The notes under the pieces are model-generated. The model was not told the DNA's origin. It was given only the letters and a program-made list of their open reading frames with translations, and ran no database searches. DNA of 64,000 bases from the NCBI GenBank assembly GCA_003049485.1, contig PYST01000115.1:42564-106563 (forward strand). The letters run 5' to 3'. The position numbers were made by a program, and so were the translations under genes. Positions 20,601 to 31,571 of this stretch are shown piece by piece; the stretch's first letter is position 1; each line of letters starts with the position of its first letter. Source of the stretch: Ophioceras dolichostomum. Lineage: Eukaryota > Ascomycota > Sordariomycetes > Magnaporthales > Ophioceraceae.

Positions 20601-23600
20601 CCGGTCCTTGTTAATCTTGTCCGCCGTCCAGAGCACGGCCTCGTCGAGCTCGTAGTCGTAGCACTCGGCCAGGCGGAACCAGGCATCCCACCGGTCGGGC
20701 GTGAACTGGATCTGGCTGCGCAGGAACGTCTGGCCGATACGCAGGTCGTCCGTGGCGCCGGGCGTCTGCCGCCGGTTCAGGTCGACCTGCTTGAACTTGC
20801 TAAAGGCGATCATGCCCAGCAGGAAGAACCAGCCGTGGCGGGCGATGTCGCTCTCGGCCGTAGTCACCGTGACGGCGTCGATGCTCACGGTGCCGTTCCA
20901 GGCCTGGTACAGACGCAGCGGGTGGATGGGCTTCTTAATGTACTCGGTGAAGTTGCGCAGGTTGTGGATCATCTGAGGCGTCGACTTCGTCTGCCCGATG
21001 GACTGCTGCATGTGTTCGATGGTGTTCTTGAGCTCCGACTTGAGCAAGTCCTTCATCGACATGCGGTTTGCGAGCACTGTCATCTTCTCGACCAGGGCCA
21101 CCGCACTACGCCTCTCCAGCTTCTCGACCGGACAGCTGTGCTCCTGCACGTCCCAGATGCCCACCCCCAGCTTGAGCCCGTGCAGGTCGTACAGCACCTG
21201 TCCGAGGTGGTCCTCCCAATGCTCGATGTCCGTCTGCTTGAGGAGCTCGACGCGCATCATCTTGAGGAAGATCTTGTTGGACGCCTTGCAGGCCTTGCGC
21301 AAGCCGAGCACCTGGTGCACCGCGGCAAGGTAGTCGGCCAGGTCGTTGGCCGGGCTCGTGAACATGTCGCGATGCTGCTGGATGCCGACCTTCAAGAACG
21401 TGTACTGCAGACACCACGTCCTAGACTGCATCTCCCGCAGCATCTCGATGAAGGTCGGCCGGTACTTGGATCCTTCGGTAGGCATCTGCCGCATCCCGAT
21501 GCTGACCTCGTCCTCGTACATGGCGCATACGTGCAAGATGCAGCTGAGTTTCGCCAGGGCCGCAGAGGAGCTTCTCAGGTGATCCTCGTCGATGATGTCG
21601 AACGAGCTATTGACGTTCAGCGCCCGGGTCAGAGCGTGGGCGAGCAGCTCGTTTAGATTCTTCAGCATCTGGACGAGGATGAGAACTCGTGACTCGCTCG
21701 ACGATTTCAGGTACGTGTCACGCTCGAAGTCGGCGATAATCATCTCAATGCTCCTCAGCATGCACGAAAACTCCTTGGTGGTGTAGTTGATGGCCTTGTA
21801 GGCGTCGCCGAGCCTCTTCCACAGGAAGAGACGGAGCTCGGTGCTGCTGCCGCGCAGGAACTTCCACAGGTCCTGTAGCGTCTGGGTAGCACACTCCGTC
21901 ACCGGGACAGCAGCCGGATGCTGCGTGACCGCATCGTGGTTTGCGTGGTCCGCCGTTTCGACTACCGCCGCCGCCACCGCCGCCGCCTCTGGGTCACATG
22001 AAACGACAACAGAGTTCGGGCTCAACACCGGCTCCAGGGAGCTGATCACAGCGACTGGATCGCCCATCTCCTCCTGGAAGAGGCCCAGGAAAAAGTCCAT
22101 GGTGGTGAGCTTGCTGATCTCCCTATCCACAGCTTTGAGAGAGATCTCGGGCATGACCACATTGTTGGGCAACTGGACGTCCACGTCGCCTGCCTCTTCG
22201 ATGACTTCACGGACGGCCCTCCAAGAATCAAGAATATGGTCGCGCGACGCGCCGTCGGTGAGTGCTACGGAGAAGACGCAAGCCCAGACGAACCGTATCG
22301 ACAAATCGTCATCGGCAGCACCTCCGAGGCTCTGGTAGAGCTGCGAGCGAAGAGTCAGCCAGTGGGCCAGGCGAACTTTGGTTTCCTTCCTCGTGGCCTC
22401 ATCCACAATGCTGTTAGGATTCGTGATGCGCTCGTAGACGTCGAGGTGCAGCTCAAACAGCATCTGGGCGAGTCGCTCCACTGGAGGCTGCGCAAGTCGT
22501 ACTTGGCGCTTTGTTTGTGATTCGTCTCCCGCCTTGCCGGACTGCAGGTGTGCTTGGGCCTCATCAACAGTCCGTTGATAGATCGCCTCGTCTAGCCGGC
22601 TGATGAGATGGACGACGGCGACTTTTCGTTGATCTGACCACTTCGAGGAGCTGTAGCTGGAGCAAAGCGCGGCTACCCACTCGAATGCGATGTCTTGCGC
22701 AGTGAGCCAGCCATCATTTACTCTCCTCACGAAGGACTTGAGCCCTGCCGTCTCATCGGCCACAGGTGTCTCGGAGATGCCTTTCGACCCGGCCTTCGTG
22801 TGCTCCAAGAACGCACTCAGCCCCAACGCGGGAGCGTCGGTCTTGCCCGCAATGACGCGGGCGTTCTCCTCGTTGAAGGTCTCGATGGTTGTGCGGAGGT
22901 CCAGTGAGGCCTGGCCGATGAGTTTGCCCAGACGATCCTCAGATGCGCACGTGTCCAGGACCTCAGTAATCCTGTCGAAGGTGGCCTGGTCGGAGACTCC
23001 CAGGTTTTCCAAAATGTTCTTGGTCATCTGGAACAGGTTCTGGTCCGCGGCCTGGTACGGCTGCAGCTGCGCTGCGAAAAGCGTGTTCGGGTCCATGACT
23101 TCCTCCACGACAGTATCGCGCCGCCGGACACGCTTGGGGCGCTTGCTGTCCCCATTCCAATTCTCATCGTCTGGCTGCTCCTGGATGCCGGCCTCAGATT
23201 GTGAGCGCTTCCTGAGTGGCATCGACATCTTGCGGCCGAGTTCAGGTGAGGCGGATCCCGATGGAGCCTTCGTCTTAGAACCAGGAGCGGAAGTATCAGC
23301 CATCTTCTCCCCTTCAGTCGTGGCTGGGGTGGGAGGCGCTAGGTTCCCATTTGCCCTATTGGCCTCCTCAAGAACTTGAGCCTCTGCTTGCGCGTGGATC
23401 TGGTCGTCCACTTCCATCTGCACAATCTCCTGATCGTCAGGTAAGTCAGGGATCTCTATCAGGACCGCTTGACCCGTAATGCCATGCTCGGTGACAAACT
23501 GGACGAGTGCCATGCCTAGCTCAGTCCACGTCGCATCCGCTACGGCGAGAACCGGCCGAGTCGGAGTCACGTCGACGGAAGTACTCTTGGGGAGAGCCAG

Positions 23601-24529
23601 GTCCTTGATAGGATTGGGCAGAAAAGATATCGGGTCGAGATATCGTTTCAGGGCATCTGCCATCTCTCCCCTCAGGAAGGGTCCCATGATCGGGTGCGAC
23701 AGTGCCATCTCGTCGCCCAACAGTCTCAGTTCGTTCTTCAACTGCTCTCCTGCATATCCCTCGGCCAACGAAGGCGGCTCGACGTCCACCACGGCGGGAT
23801 CATCGTCGAGTTCGATAGCGGCTTCGAGGCAGTATCGGCTCACCCGCCTGCTTTTCAGGAAGGCCGCGGCACGCGCTGCCCTTCTCCATAGCTCCGCATC
23901 CGAGGGATCCCGATCCAACGCTGCATCAAAGTCGTCGAGGACGGCCCTTGCCTCGTCTCTTGTATCTTCTGCGTCGAATACGGACGCCGAAGCCCCATGT
24001 CCTGCGGCGCGCGCCTTATGCCTAATGCGATCGAGCCTGAAGTGGCCGTGGTTCTTGTATGCCAGGTAGTAAGCCTGCGGGAGGCTGTTTCCGGTATTCT
24101 CGCCATCGGGGCCGACGATGTCGAGAGCTGGGGGAAGGAGAGAGCCCTGTGGCAACAGCGGCAGATTCTGGTGGCTCTCTGCACGTTCGTATTCGGTGGT
24201 CGCCTCGGGATACTGGAAGATGGCCGACTTGAAAAGCGATTTGTAGGCCTCGGCAGCCTCGTCGTAGAACTTGGGACCCTGCGCATGCAGCTTCAGGGCA
24301 TTTTGGAAGATTTTCAGGGCATCGTCGACCTGCAGCTGCCGAGTGTTGTCGATCTCCTCGTCGATGTTCTCCTCCGGCTCAACGTTGATCGCATTGAAGG
24401 ACGGCTATTAAGCAAGCACCAGCCACAGCAAGTCAATCAGTCAGCCCTGTCTGTCGCTCCAGCCAATTTGAGGAATGCGCAAAGACGAAGCTGGGACAAC
24501 GAGAAAAGGAAGGGTAGGGGGCATACCAT
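17655..24529 (-). CDS. hir3: Histone transcription regulator 3 (HIR complex subunit), CABIN1 family
   Basis: A very long frame (24404-17655) encodes about 2,250 residues. The N-terminus is SFNAINVEPEENIDEEIDNT, followed by a TPR-like stretch (QVDDALKIFQNALKLHAQGP, YDEAAEAYKSLFKSAIF), as in fungal Hir3. Further on are long helical repeat regions, including RYFIESNGNGTYKK and an EWKSPYMYAKCLWKMYQKPA block conserved in the family. HIR is a replication-independent H3/H4 chaperone that assembles nucleosomes and represses histone genes. The frame meets a stop right before an AG acceptor, so the start must come from upstream. The best candidate is ATG at 24529-24527 directly followed by a GTATGC donor, making exon 1 just the start codon. 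The last 300 residues are extremely acidic (Glu/Asp runs) with Gly/Ser linkers. A His-Gly repeat lies near residue 1556. Confidence 0.88.
17745..18060. repeat. TTCCTC/CCTCTT-rich low-complexity tract within the HIR3 3' coding end
   Basis: An almost continuous plus-strand pyrimidine tract of CTC, TTC and TCC triplets encodes Glu-rich sequence on the HIR3 strand. Its repetitive nature predicts length polymorphism. Confidence 0.85.
19690..19737. repeat. 6-base tandem repeat (GTGACC/GTGGCC) in HIR3 coding sequence
   Basis: About six near-perfect copies of a 6-base unit encode a run of alternating His and Gly in HIR3. Copy-number change would alter length in two-residue steps without shifting frame. 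Confidence 0.85.
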
Positions 24530-25219
24530 CGTGTCGACCACGTTGTGTGGTATTCGCCATTATACGCTCGAGGTATCAGATTCGAAAGAGACGGTTTGCG
24601 ACAGAGAAAAAAACCTTAGAATAAAGCTGGTCGGAGCTGATGACCCAAGGAAGGTATGGCGTGGGACAATGATAGCCTGAAAACGCGACGCCAATCGATA
24701 AGACGCGATGAGGTGGCTCCCAGCTTTACGTTGAAATTCCAACCAAAGACACGGTAAGGCAGTTGCTATACTAGCACGGTACTGCCACCGTCATTATGCA
24801 CTCTTAGGACAGTGTCGAGGCCGAAACAGCACTGTCACCACCAAATTGGGTATGCAACAGCATCCCTGCCTTCGAGGCTGCAAGTGGGTCCGTGAGTTGG
24901 CATCTTCCACGCACGCAACTGGGCGGAGACGAATCGCACCCAGATGGCTCGAGTCGACGTCAATCTGGCGATCCTATTAAATCCTGCGCCTCGGTATAAC
25001 GTTTTTGAATTTCGCCCACACCACGCTCGTAAATAACGGCGGCGAATTGCAAGCCGACTCGCCCATCTCGCCGCCTTCTAAGCTGGCTTTTGAGCCCAGC
25101 ACTTTGGGGTGCGATAAGCTTGGGTGGCAGCTTGATCCAGTTGCGAGACGGGTGACGGGTTTCAAAAGCACCTGGAGCTTCCTCTAGGTTGAGCTAGGAA
25201 GAGCTCCCAATTCGTCACA
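24530..25219. promoter_or_regulatory. Divergent promoter region between HIR3 and the ChAPs gene
   Basis: These 690 bp separate two divergent starts and hold both promoters and the HIR3 leader. No TATA box or repeated site was recognised; nothing coding is seen. Confidence 0.5.
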
Positions 25220-27830
25220 ATGGTCGCGCCGGCCGTTCCCGAGTTCGTAGCGTCGACCACACAACTTTCAAGCCCTCTCTTCCGTCGAGTAGAGCCGCTG
25301 ACCAGCTTGCAGAATCACCGAGGAGGTCCTCCAGGAATCAATCGACGCCAGAACCGACCAGCTCATTGCTCTGCGCGAACTCGGCCCACCAGACCTGGTT
25401 CACCTCACCAAGATCCAGACAAGGAATTCCGGCAAGCATGTACGGGCCAGCCCCTCCCCCAGTTGAGGGTCGCGATCCTCCAGCGTCTCCCAGCTTTCTT
25501 CCAGCTTCCCCGTCTTGTGTACGGCTTGCGCTGACTTCCCTTTCCTCACTAGCTCGGCGTCTACCATCATGTTACGGGCGTCGACGCGTCGTCTTCCGCC
25601 AGCCTGGCGGCCTACATCAACACCCTTACCTACCGGGACCACGGCCAAGCTGCGACAACAAAGATAGCGCAAGGAGTATACTGGTAAGTCTTTTCCCCCA
25701 TGTGTGCGCTCGGCTTAGGGATGCCTCCTACCTAGGCAGAGACGGTGAAGCTAATCGTTACTGGTTGTTGGGACCATCAGCTGTTACAATGCCCTCTCTC
25801 GACTCGACATGCGCGTCCACGTCCAGATACCCGGCTCCGTTGAAAGCTACTGTGTGGACGAGAGGGGCGAGAAGAAAAAGGCCAGTGACGAGCTGTGGCT
25901 GGAGACATACCTCTGCAGCGTCCTCCGGGCGTACTCCTACGCGGACGATGGCAGCGGCGAGACGATAAGGAAGATCATGGGCGTGAGGAGATTCAACCCC
26001 GTCACCAACACCGAGACTGAGCACCGCTTCCTCAGCGCCGCCGAACAATTATTTTTCCGAGGTCAGTCCCAGATCTCCCAGGTCTCCCACTTCCATGGAG
26101 TGCCCCTCATCCCTTACTTCGCACTAACCCTAACAAAACACTCACCCACTCTAGGATGGCAACTTGGCTCCGACTCCACCGTCCAGGTCCCCAACGTTGT
26201 CTCGAACCATCTCGTCAGCGGCCTTCTGAAGTACTTCCAAACTACAGGGAGGTTCGTGTCAGGGATCAATCTCTTCGAGAAGCTAGTGTCGCAAAACATT
26301 GAGGTCTCATCCCTCCTAGCGAAGGTGCTGTTTCTTGGGAACGAGGAGGTGAGGGGCGTGCGCATCCTACGCGATGCTCTGCGAGAAATGCCCATGGATT
26401 ACGTGATGCTCGACACACAAGCCGAGTTCCTCCTCAAGAAATCGAGGACCGCCGCCACCCCGGAGCAGAAGGCGGAGAGGCAACGGATGGCGCTGGCCTG
26501 CGCCGACAGGAGCACCATCGCCGCTCCAAGCGAGTTCGGCACGTGGGCGCGGCTGGCCGAGATCTACGTCGCCATGGAGGACTGGGAGAACGCGTTGACC
26601 ATCCTCAACTCGTGTCCCATGTTCACCTACCAGGACAAGGATGCCCCCATCATGCCGGAACCCAAGGATGTGTACCTGCCCACGCTACCCGAGACGCGGC
26701 TAGACGAGATCGACAGCGAACCCGAGGGTCGATACCTCGAGCAGGTAGACCCCGGTCTGGCGAATCTTAGGGCGGCGTCCTACCGGGGAACGTTCAAGCA
26801 TGCGTACCGCATCCTCACCGAGATGACGGCCAAGATCGGCTGGGATCAGCTTCTCAAGATCCGGAGCACCGTCTTCGTCATGGAGGACGAGTACCGATCC
26901 GAGAAGCAGGAGTCTTCTGCCTTGCCGACCAAGCGCAACGCTAGCACCGACGGCTTGAGGGGTTCGCCTGAACCCGAAAAGGGTGACCACACCCCTCCTG
27001 GCGAAGGCGACGATGAGTCTGATAAGGGATCGACCATCGAAGCCGAAACCGATGCTGCGACCGGCACCTCGACGGCCTCGACTCTGGCTTCCAACGGCCA
27101 CCAGTCCGTTGAGAAGCCGTCCAGCACAGCCAACCCGAGTGAAATCAATGAAGACAAGGAAAATGTGAGAGAAAGCATCCTCCTCCGTAACCCCAAAGCC
27201 TACGTACCATGGTACTTACCTAACTCAACCTCTCCTCTGAGAATGCGTTGATGACGATGACTGACTAATAACCCAACCAACCAACAGGGCGTCATACCGG
27301 AGGACCACTCCCGCCTCAACAACAAGCGCCTCTGCGAGCGCTGGCTCGACAGCCTCTTCATGGTCCTCTACGAGGACCTGCGCGTCTACACCATCTGGCG
27401 CACGCAGATGGCCCAGTACCGCGCGCAGTCGATGCAGTTCAAGAAGTCGGCCGACGAGTGGGAGATCCTGGGCTCGCTCGCCGAGCGGCTGCAGCACACG
27501 GACGAGGCCGTCGAGGCCTACCGCGCCTGCCTGTCCCAGCGGTTCTCTCCGAAGGCCCTTTCGGGCATCCTGCGCGTGTTCGAGCGGTCGCCCAACTCGA
27601 CGCGAGAGACCGTCGCGGCGACGATCCGCCTCATCACCTGGCAGTACAGGTGGTACTCGGAGTTCTCTCCCGAGCTGCTGCACACCATCCGGAAGCTGAT
27701 CGAGGACGAGGGGGCCGTGAAGGTGCGCAGTATCGTTCAGGCTACGAGCTTGCCGCAGAACGTGCTGGACTTGACGCATCATTATGCTGCGCTGTGCGCT
27801 ACGTTCCGGAGCAGTGGGACTGATGGGTAG
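25220..27830 (+). CDS. Chs5-Arf1-binding protein (ChAPs family, Bch1/Chs6-like exomer cargo adaptor)
   Basis: Exomer adaptors select cargo such as chitin synthase at the trans-Golgi network. Six exons fit by phase: 25220-25242, 25313-25439, 25553-25683, 25781-26061, 26155 to about 27203, and 27288-27830, giving about 717 residues. The N-terminus joins MVAPAVPE to ITEEVLQESIDARTDQLIAL. Conserved blocks follow: LGVYHHVTGVDASSSASLAA, LSRLDMRVHVQIPGSVESY, VPNVVSNHLVSGLLKYFQTT, GVRILRDALREMPMDYVML, a TPR-like FGTWARLAEIYVAMEDWENA, and near the end LCERWLDSLFMVLYEDLRVY and EWEILGSLAERLQHTDEAVE. A Glu/Ser-rich insert sits before the last exon. The last intron has two possible phase-0 donors, at 27165 (GTGAGA) and 27204 (GTACCA). 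The intron 26062-26154 is 93 nt and free of stops, so retention would stay in frame. Confidence 0.9.
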
Positions 27831-30490
27831 AGTAGAGTTGCGTGAGTCGGTTGGGTTGGGTGATGGTGATGGATAGATATTGAAGTTTACCTATCTCTCC
27901 AGCATGACTTATCTACATAGGTACCTACCTACCGTACACGAGGTAGGTGTCAATTGGTTGAAGGAGAAATGGTGCATCGTATGGAGGTTGTGTTAGGGAC
28001 TAGGTAGGGATCAGTCTAGGCTCTCAGCTGCCGTATCTTTCTTTTCATGTTGCGTGTCTGTCTGTCTATCGTCTAGGTGTCTGATCTAAATCGGCGGAAT
28101 AGGTAGCCTAGGTAGAGCTGGAAGCGAGGTTTTAGGAAGACAAAATCGGTAACCAGCTGGCAGGGAGTTATAAAATTTCACCCAAAGCCCTCTTTCACTC
28201 TCGTGTCTATGTCCCTGGCAATTTTCGTGTCTATCGTCAGTTTGCTAGGTATCCAGAAGGGTTGATACAATTTGCTCGTAAGTTATCATCCCAGTGATAT
28301 ACACCTGCTCGTTTTCACCTCTCAACGTCCGTCATCATCGCCTCATAGCCACAAAAGTTTCCATCAGTTCAGTCTCATATCACTTCTCAAGCAGCTGTTT
28401 ACTAGGTACATACCATGTTACAGCCTGAACACCCCTCTTTTATCTGTATCCCAATCGTATATCATTCCATGTTCTGATCTTTTCCTTACGATCCCAATGC
28501 CACACCTCCTTTCGGTCTATCCCAATACTTCGATGTAGGCTTCATCACTCCTGCTTTTACGACAAGGTTACCTACTCATCCATCCACGCCAACATCGGTA
28601 CGTCGACATCAATTCCGTGGGGGTAAAGCTGGAAAGCTCGAGGGGCGTCACCTTCTAACTTCGGTTAAAATGCCTGCAGCTTCGAACAATGGGTCCTGGA
28701 CTCCTGGTGCTGCGGCCGATGCTCTCATCAGTCGAGCGTCGTCCGTTCCTCAACACCTACCCCAGTTTAGAATGTTTCCCCTGTTCAGTCCGCCCGCCCC
28801 TGGCCAACAAAAAAGTCCCGACAACCCGTCTCGGGCAGCACTATATTAGCCCGCCATCTTTTTGTCCGGAATCCGTGGTGTGATCCCGCCTGCTCGCTGC
28901 CAGCAACCAGCCTCCTCCCGGTTTGATGTTACCGACAAGCGGCGGCCAGCAGAAGCGCGACCAGCCGGGCGGGCGGGACGGCTGGGAGCTGCTATCTTCG
29001 ATGGCCACTACCACGAAGTTCGAGACGCACGTATATAAAAGCGAGGTCTGTGTGCCTTCTGCATCACGCAAGGTATACATTGATAGACTGATAGTGCCTA
29101 TGATTACGACCCGACGACCGATATAATCTGTAGCTAATAGACCGTGCCGTGTTAGCAAGGATTCCCCTGTATTCGGCGAGCTTTGTATCCGGCGCTCTGG
29201 CTGTTGACAGCATACTGGTACCTCAGTCCTCACTGATATGACGCGGCAGGGAGTTCTCCCGGGAAGCAAGACATATATCCACGTATACGGGAGTACCAGA
29301 TATCTCGCGACGCTCCTTTCAAAACTTCCTCACAGCTGTTGCGATCCTCCGGACGTCACTAGGATTCTGAGAGATGAGGAGCGAGCTCCGGGCTCTCTAA
29401 TAGCCACAAACCTGGACAAGATCAAGGAAGCATCTCGACGCATCTCGGCTCATCAGTAAAAGCCCAGCGCAAACTAAGCGCCGATGAGTAGACCGGACAT
29501 GAAGAGGCGAACCTAAAAAAAAAAAACATACAGAATCAAAACAGCGCCATTCCCGATGGATAATCTCCAGCAACCGTCCATCCCCCGCCGTGAGTGGCCG
29601 GGTGTGGTGGTCTCCCACCCCTTTATCCGGAGAAAAAGGGCTGGCTGACAGGGACAAGCGGCCCCTCTCTCGGCATGGTAATGCGTGTTCGCGTAGAATA
29701 AAGTAACCGAAGAAGGGGGGAGAATATCTCCTTACCGTGCTGTGGGAACCTGCGTGTAAAGAGACGACCGACTTTGAGAGCCTCCTCCTCAGAGTCGAAA
29801 TTTGAACTAATAAGTGCCTAGGTACCTTATCCTAGGTTGCCCATGAAGCTATCGTATTCCGTCTCAATCCTCTCTGCACCATCATGTTATAGCAAGCTGG
29901 ACTATCCTGCTGCATGACACGTCAGCTAAATTTGGAAATCAACAGCCCGAGAATGGCCTCACACCCCTCTACACCCTACCTACCTACCACGGACATGGCT
30001 TCACCCACCCTCTGCCACTCGCGCGATGTCCGGCGAACCGGGTGCATCGGCCATATGTGCCTGGGCAGCCCGTCTTGGCAAAGACCCGGAGAGTGCGTTC
30101 ATCTGATGATGAGCACGATATGGCTTGCTGAGGTCCCAATACCACGGCCGATATATGCTATGAAGCTTATCTCCTGCCTAAGTAGGAGCTCCTTTTACCC
30201 AGAGGTCCAGGAACGGGCATACACAGTCCTGGTAAGCAAGCCTCGTCGCCACTCAGCCGACCCACGACGTCCGTGGACGGCTCCCCGGACATCCTGCTGG
30301 TGGAAGCCGCAGAATAGCAGTAGATATATAGAAGCCTAATGGGTCTCCACTGGAGAGAGTGAAATACGATCGGGCTCAACGCGTCCCCTCACGGCCGTCC
30401 TTCCCTTCCGGGATCACTTGATCTAGCCTCCCTGAGAGCCCGAACGCAAGCTCCCTCCGCCAACAGACCGAATCTTTCCTACTGCAAAAG
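27831..30490. other. Long gene-free interval between the ChAPs gene and the GH45 gene
   Basis: About 2.7 kb without a recognisable gene. It holds TACCTACC/AGGTAGGT repeats near 27918-27950, several short AT-rich patches at 28140-28540, and a 10-base A run at 29517-29526. Open frames at 28841-29269 (minus) and 29914-30339 (plus) have no family features or codon pattern that I would trust. Confidence 0.5.
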
Positions 30491-31571
30491 ATGCTAGTCG
30501 AGTGGGTGATGCTGGGCGGCTTGGCAGGATCTGCCCTTGCCCAGCAGTACACCTTCGCCAAGTCGTATACCGGATGGGACTGGTACTAAATATGCCCAAC
30601 TACAAACACAAGAGCCTCCCTCCACCAACCACATGTTCCCTTTAACGAGCATATGCTAACTGAAATCCTAACTCCTACTTTTTCTGTCGTAGTTGCAAAG
30701 CAGTCTGCTCCAACGGTAACTTCCGACAGGAGCTGCTGACATCAAGGTATTTCCGACTACATCACTCACCTACATCTACGACGCGGGCAACAATATCAGC
30801 CTCGCCACCCGCCCATAGCCAGACAGACAGACAGCCAGCAGACTGACCAACTCTCCAACCTCCACTTCCTCCCACCGCCATCCCAGGGGCGTAGTAAAAA
30901 CCTGCGACAAATCCAACCGCGCCCACGACCGCGACGCCGGCCTCTGGGCCGACAGCGCCTGCCGCGCCTCCTCCGGCACGGCCTTCATGTGCCAGGACTT
31001 CCAGCCCGTGCCCGTCGAGGAGAACCTGTCCTACGGCTTCGCGATCCAGGTCCGCCCCTCGCAGCAGGGGGACGACCCCTCCTGCTGCAAGTGCCTCGAG
31101 GTCGACTGGCTCTCCGGCAACGCGGCCGGCAAGAAGATGATCGTGCAGGTCGTCACGGCGGGCGGCTCCGGAGGGGATATCACGCTCAATGATCTCATCA
31201 TCTTGACGCCGGGGGGTGGGGTGGGGCCGTTTGGGGATACGGGGTGTAAGAGGCAGTATGGGAATAACTTTGACTGGTGCGTCATACCTACCTACCTACC
31301 TAGATGACTTACTTACCTACGTCTAGGTAGTAGGCATGCTAACGTGGTGTTCCGGCGGCTGTTTCATTTGCGATCGATATCTAGGGGCACATCGTTCGGC
31401 GGCCACACCGGCAGAAGCGGCTGCGAGCGCCTCCCGTCCAACCTCCAGGCGGGCTGCTACTGGCGCTTCAACTGGGCGAGGGGCGACATCAATGGTTGGG
31501 ACATCGTGTACCAGCCGGTCGTGTGCCCCAGCAGGCTCACTCAGATCTCGGGTTGCGAGGCTAAGCCGTGA
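30491..31571 (+). CDS. GH45-type secreted endoglucanase homologue (double-psi beta-barrel), catalytic acid apparently replaced
   Basis: Four exons (30491-30582, 30693-30746, 30887-31276, 31385-31571) join in phase to 240 residues with a signal peptide ending near LAGSALA. GH45 enzymes cut beta-1,4-glucan. Splicing rebuilds WDCCKAVCSNG with Asp30, matching the catalytic-base motif YWDCCKPSC. Other family landmarks are TAFMCQDFQPVPVEENLSYG, CCKCLEVDWLSG, AAGKKMIVQVVTAGG, TPGGGVGPFGDTGCKRQYG, FGGHTGRSGCERLPSNLQAG and CYWRFNWARGD, and many paired cysteines. In GH45 the acid catalyst lies in HFDLNIPGGGVG. Here that position reads DLIILTPGGGVG, so the Asp is replaced by Ile153 and the His by Asp151. 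It has no cellulose-binding module. It may be inactive, altered in specificity, or use Asp151. The alignment is from memory of the family. Confidence 0.85.

Noticed and set aside
20106..21656. 516-residue plus-strand frame rich in Leu, His and Val
   Set aside because: An antisense shadow of HIR3 caused by GC-rich third positions; no domain features.
28841..29269. 142-residue minus-strand frame
   Set aside because: No recognisable motif, no splice structure, and amino-acid composition typical of random GC-mixed DNA.
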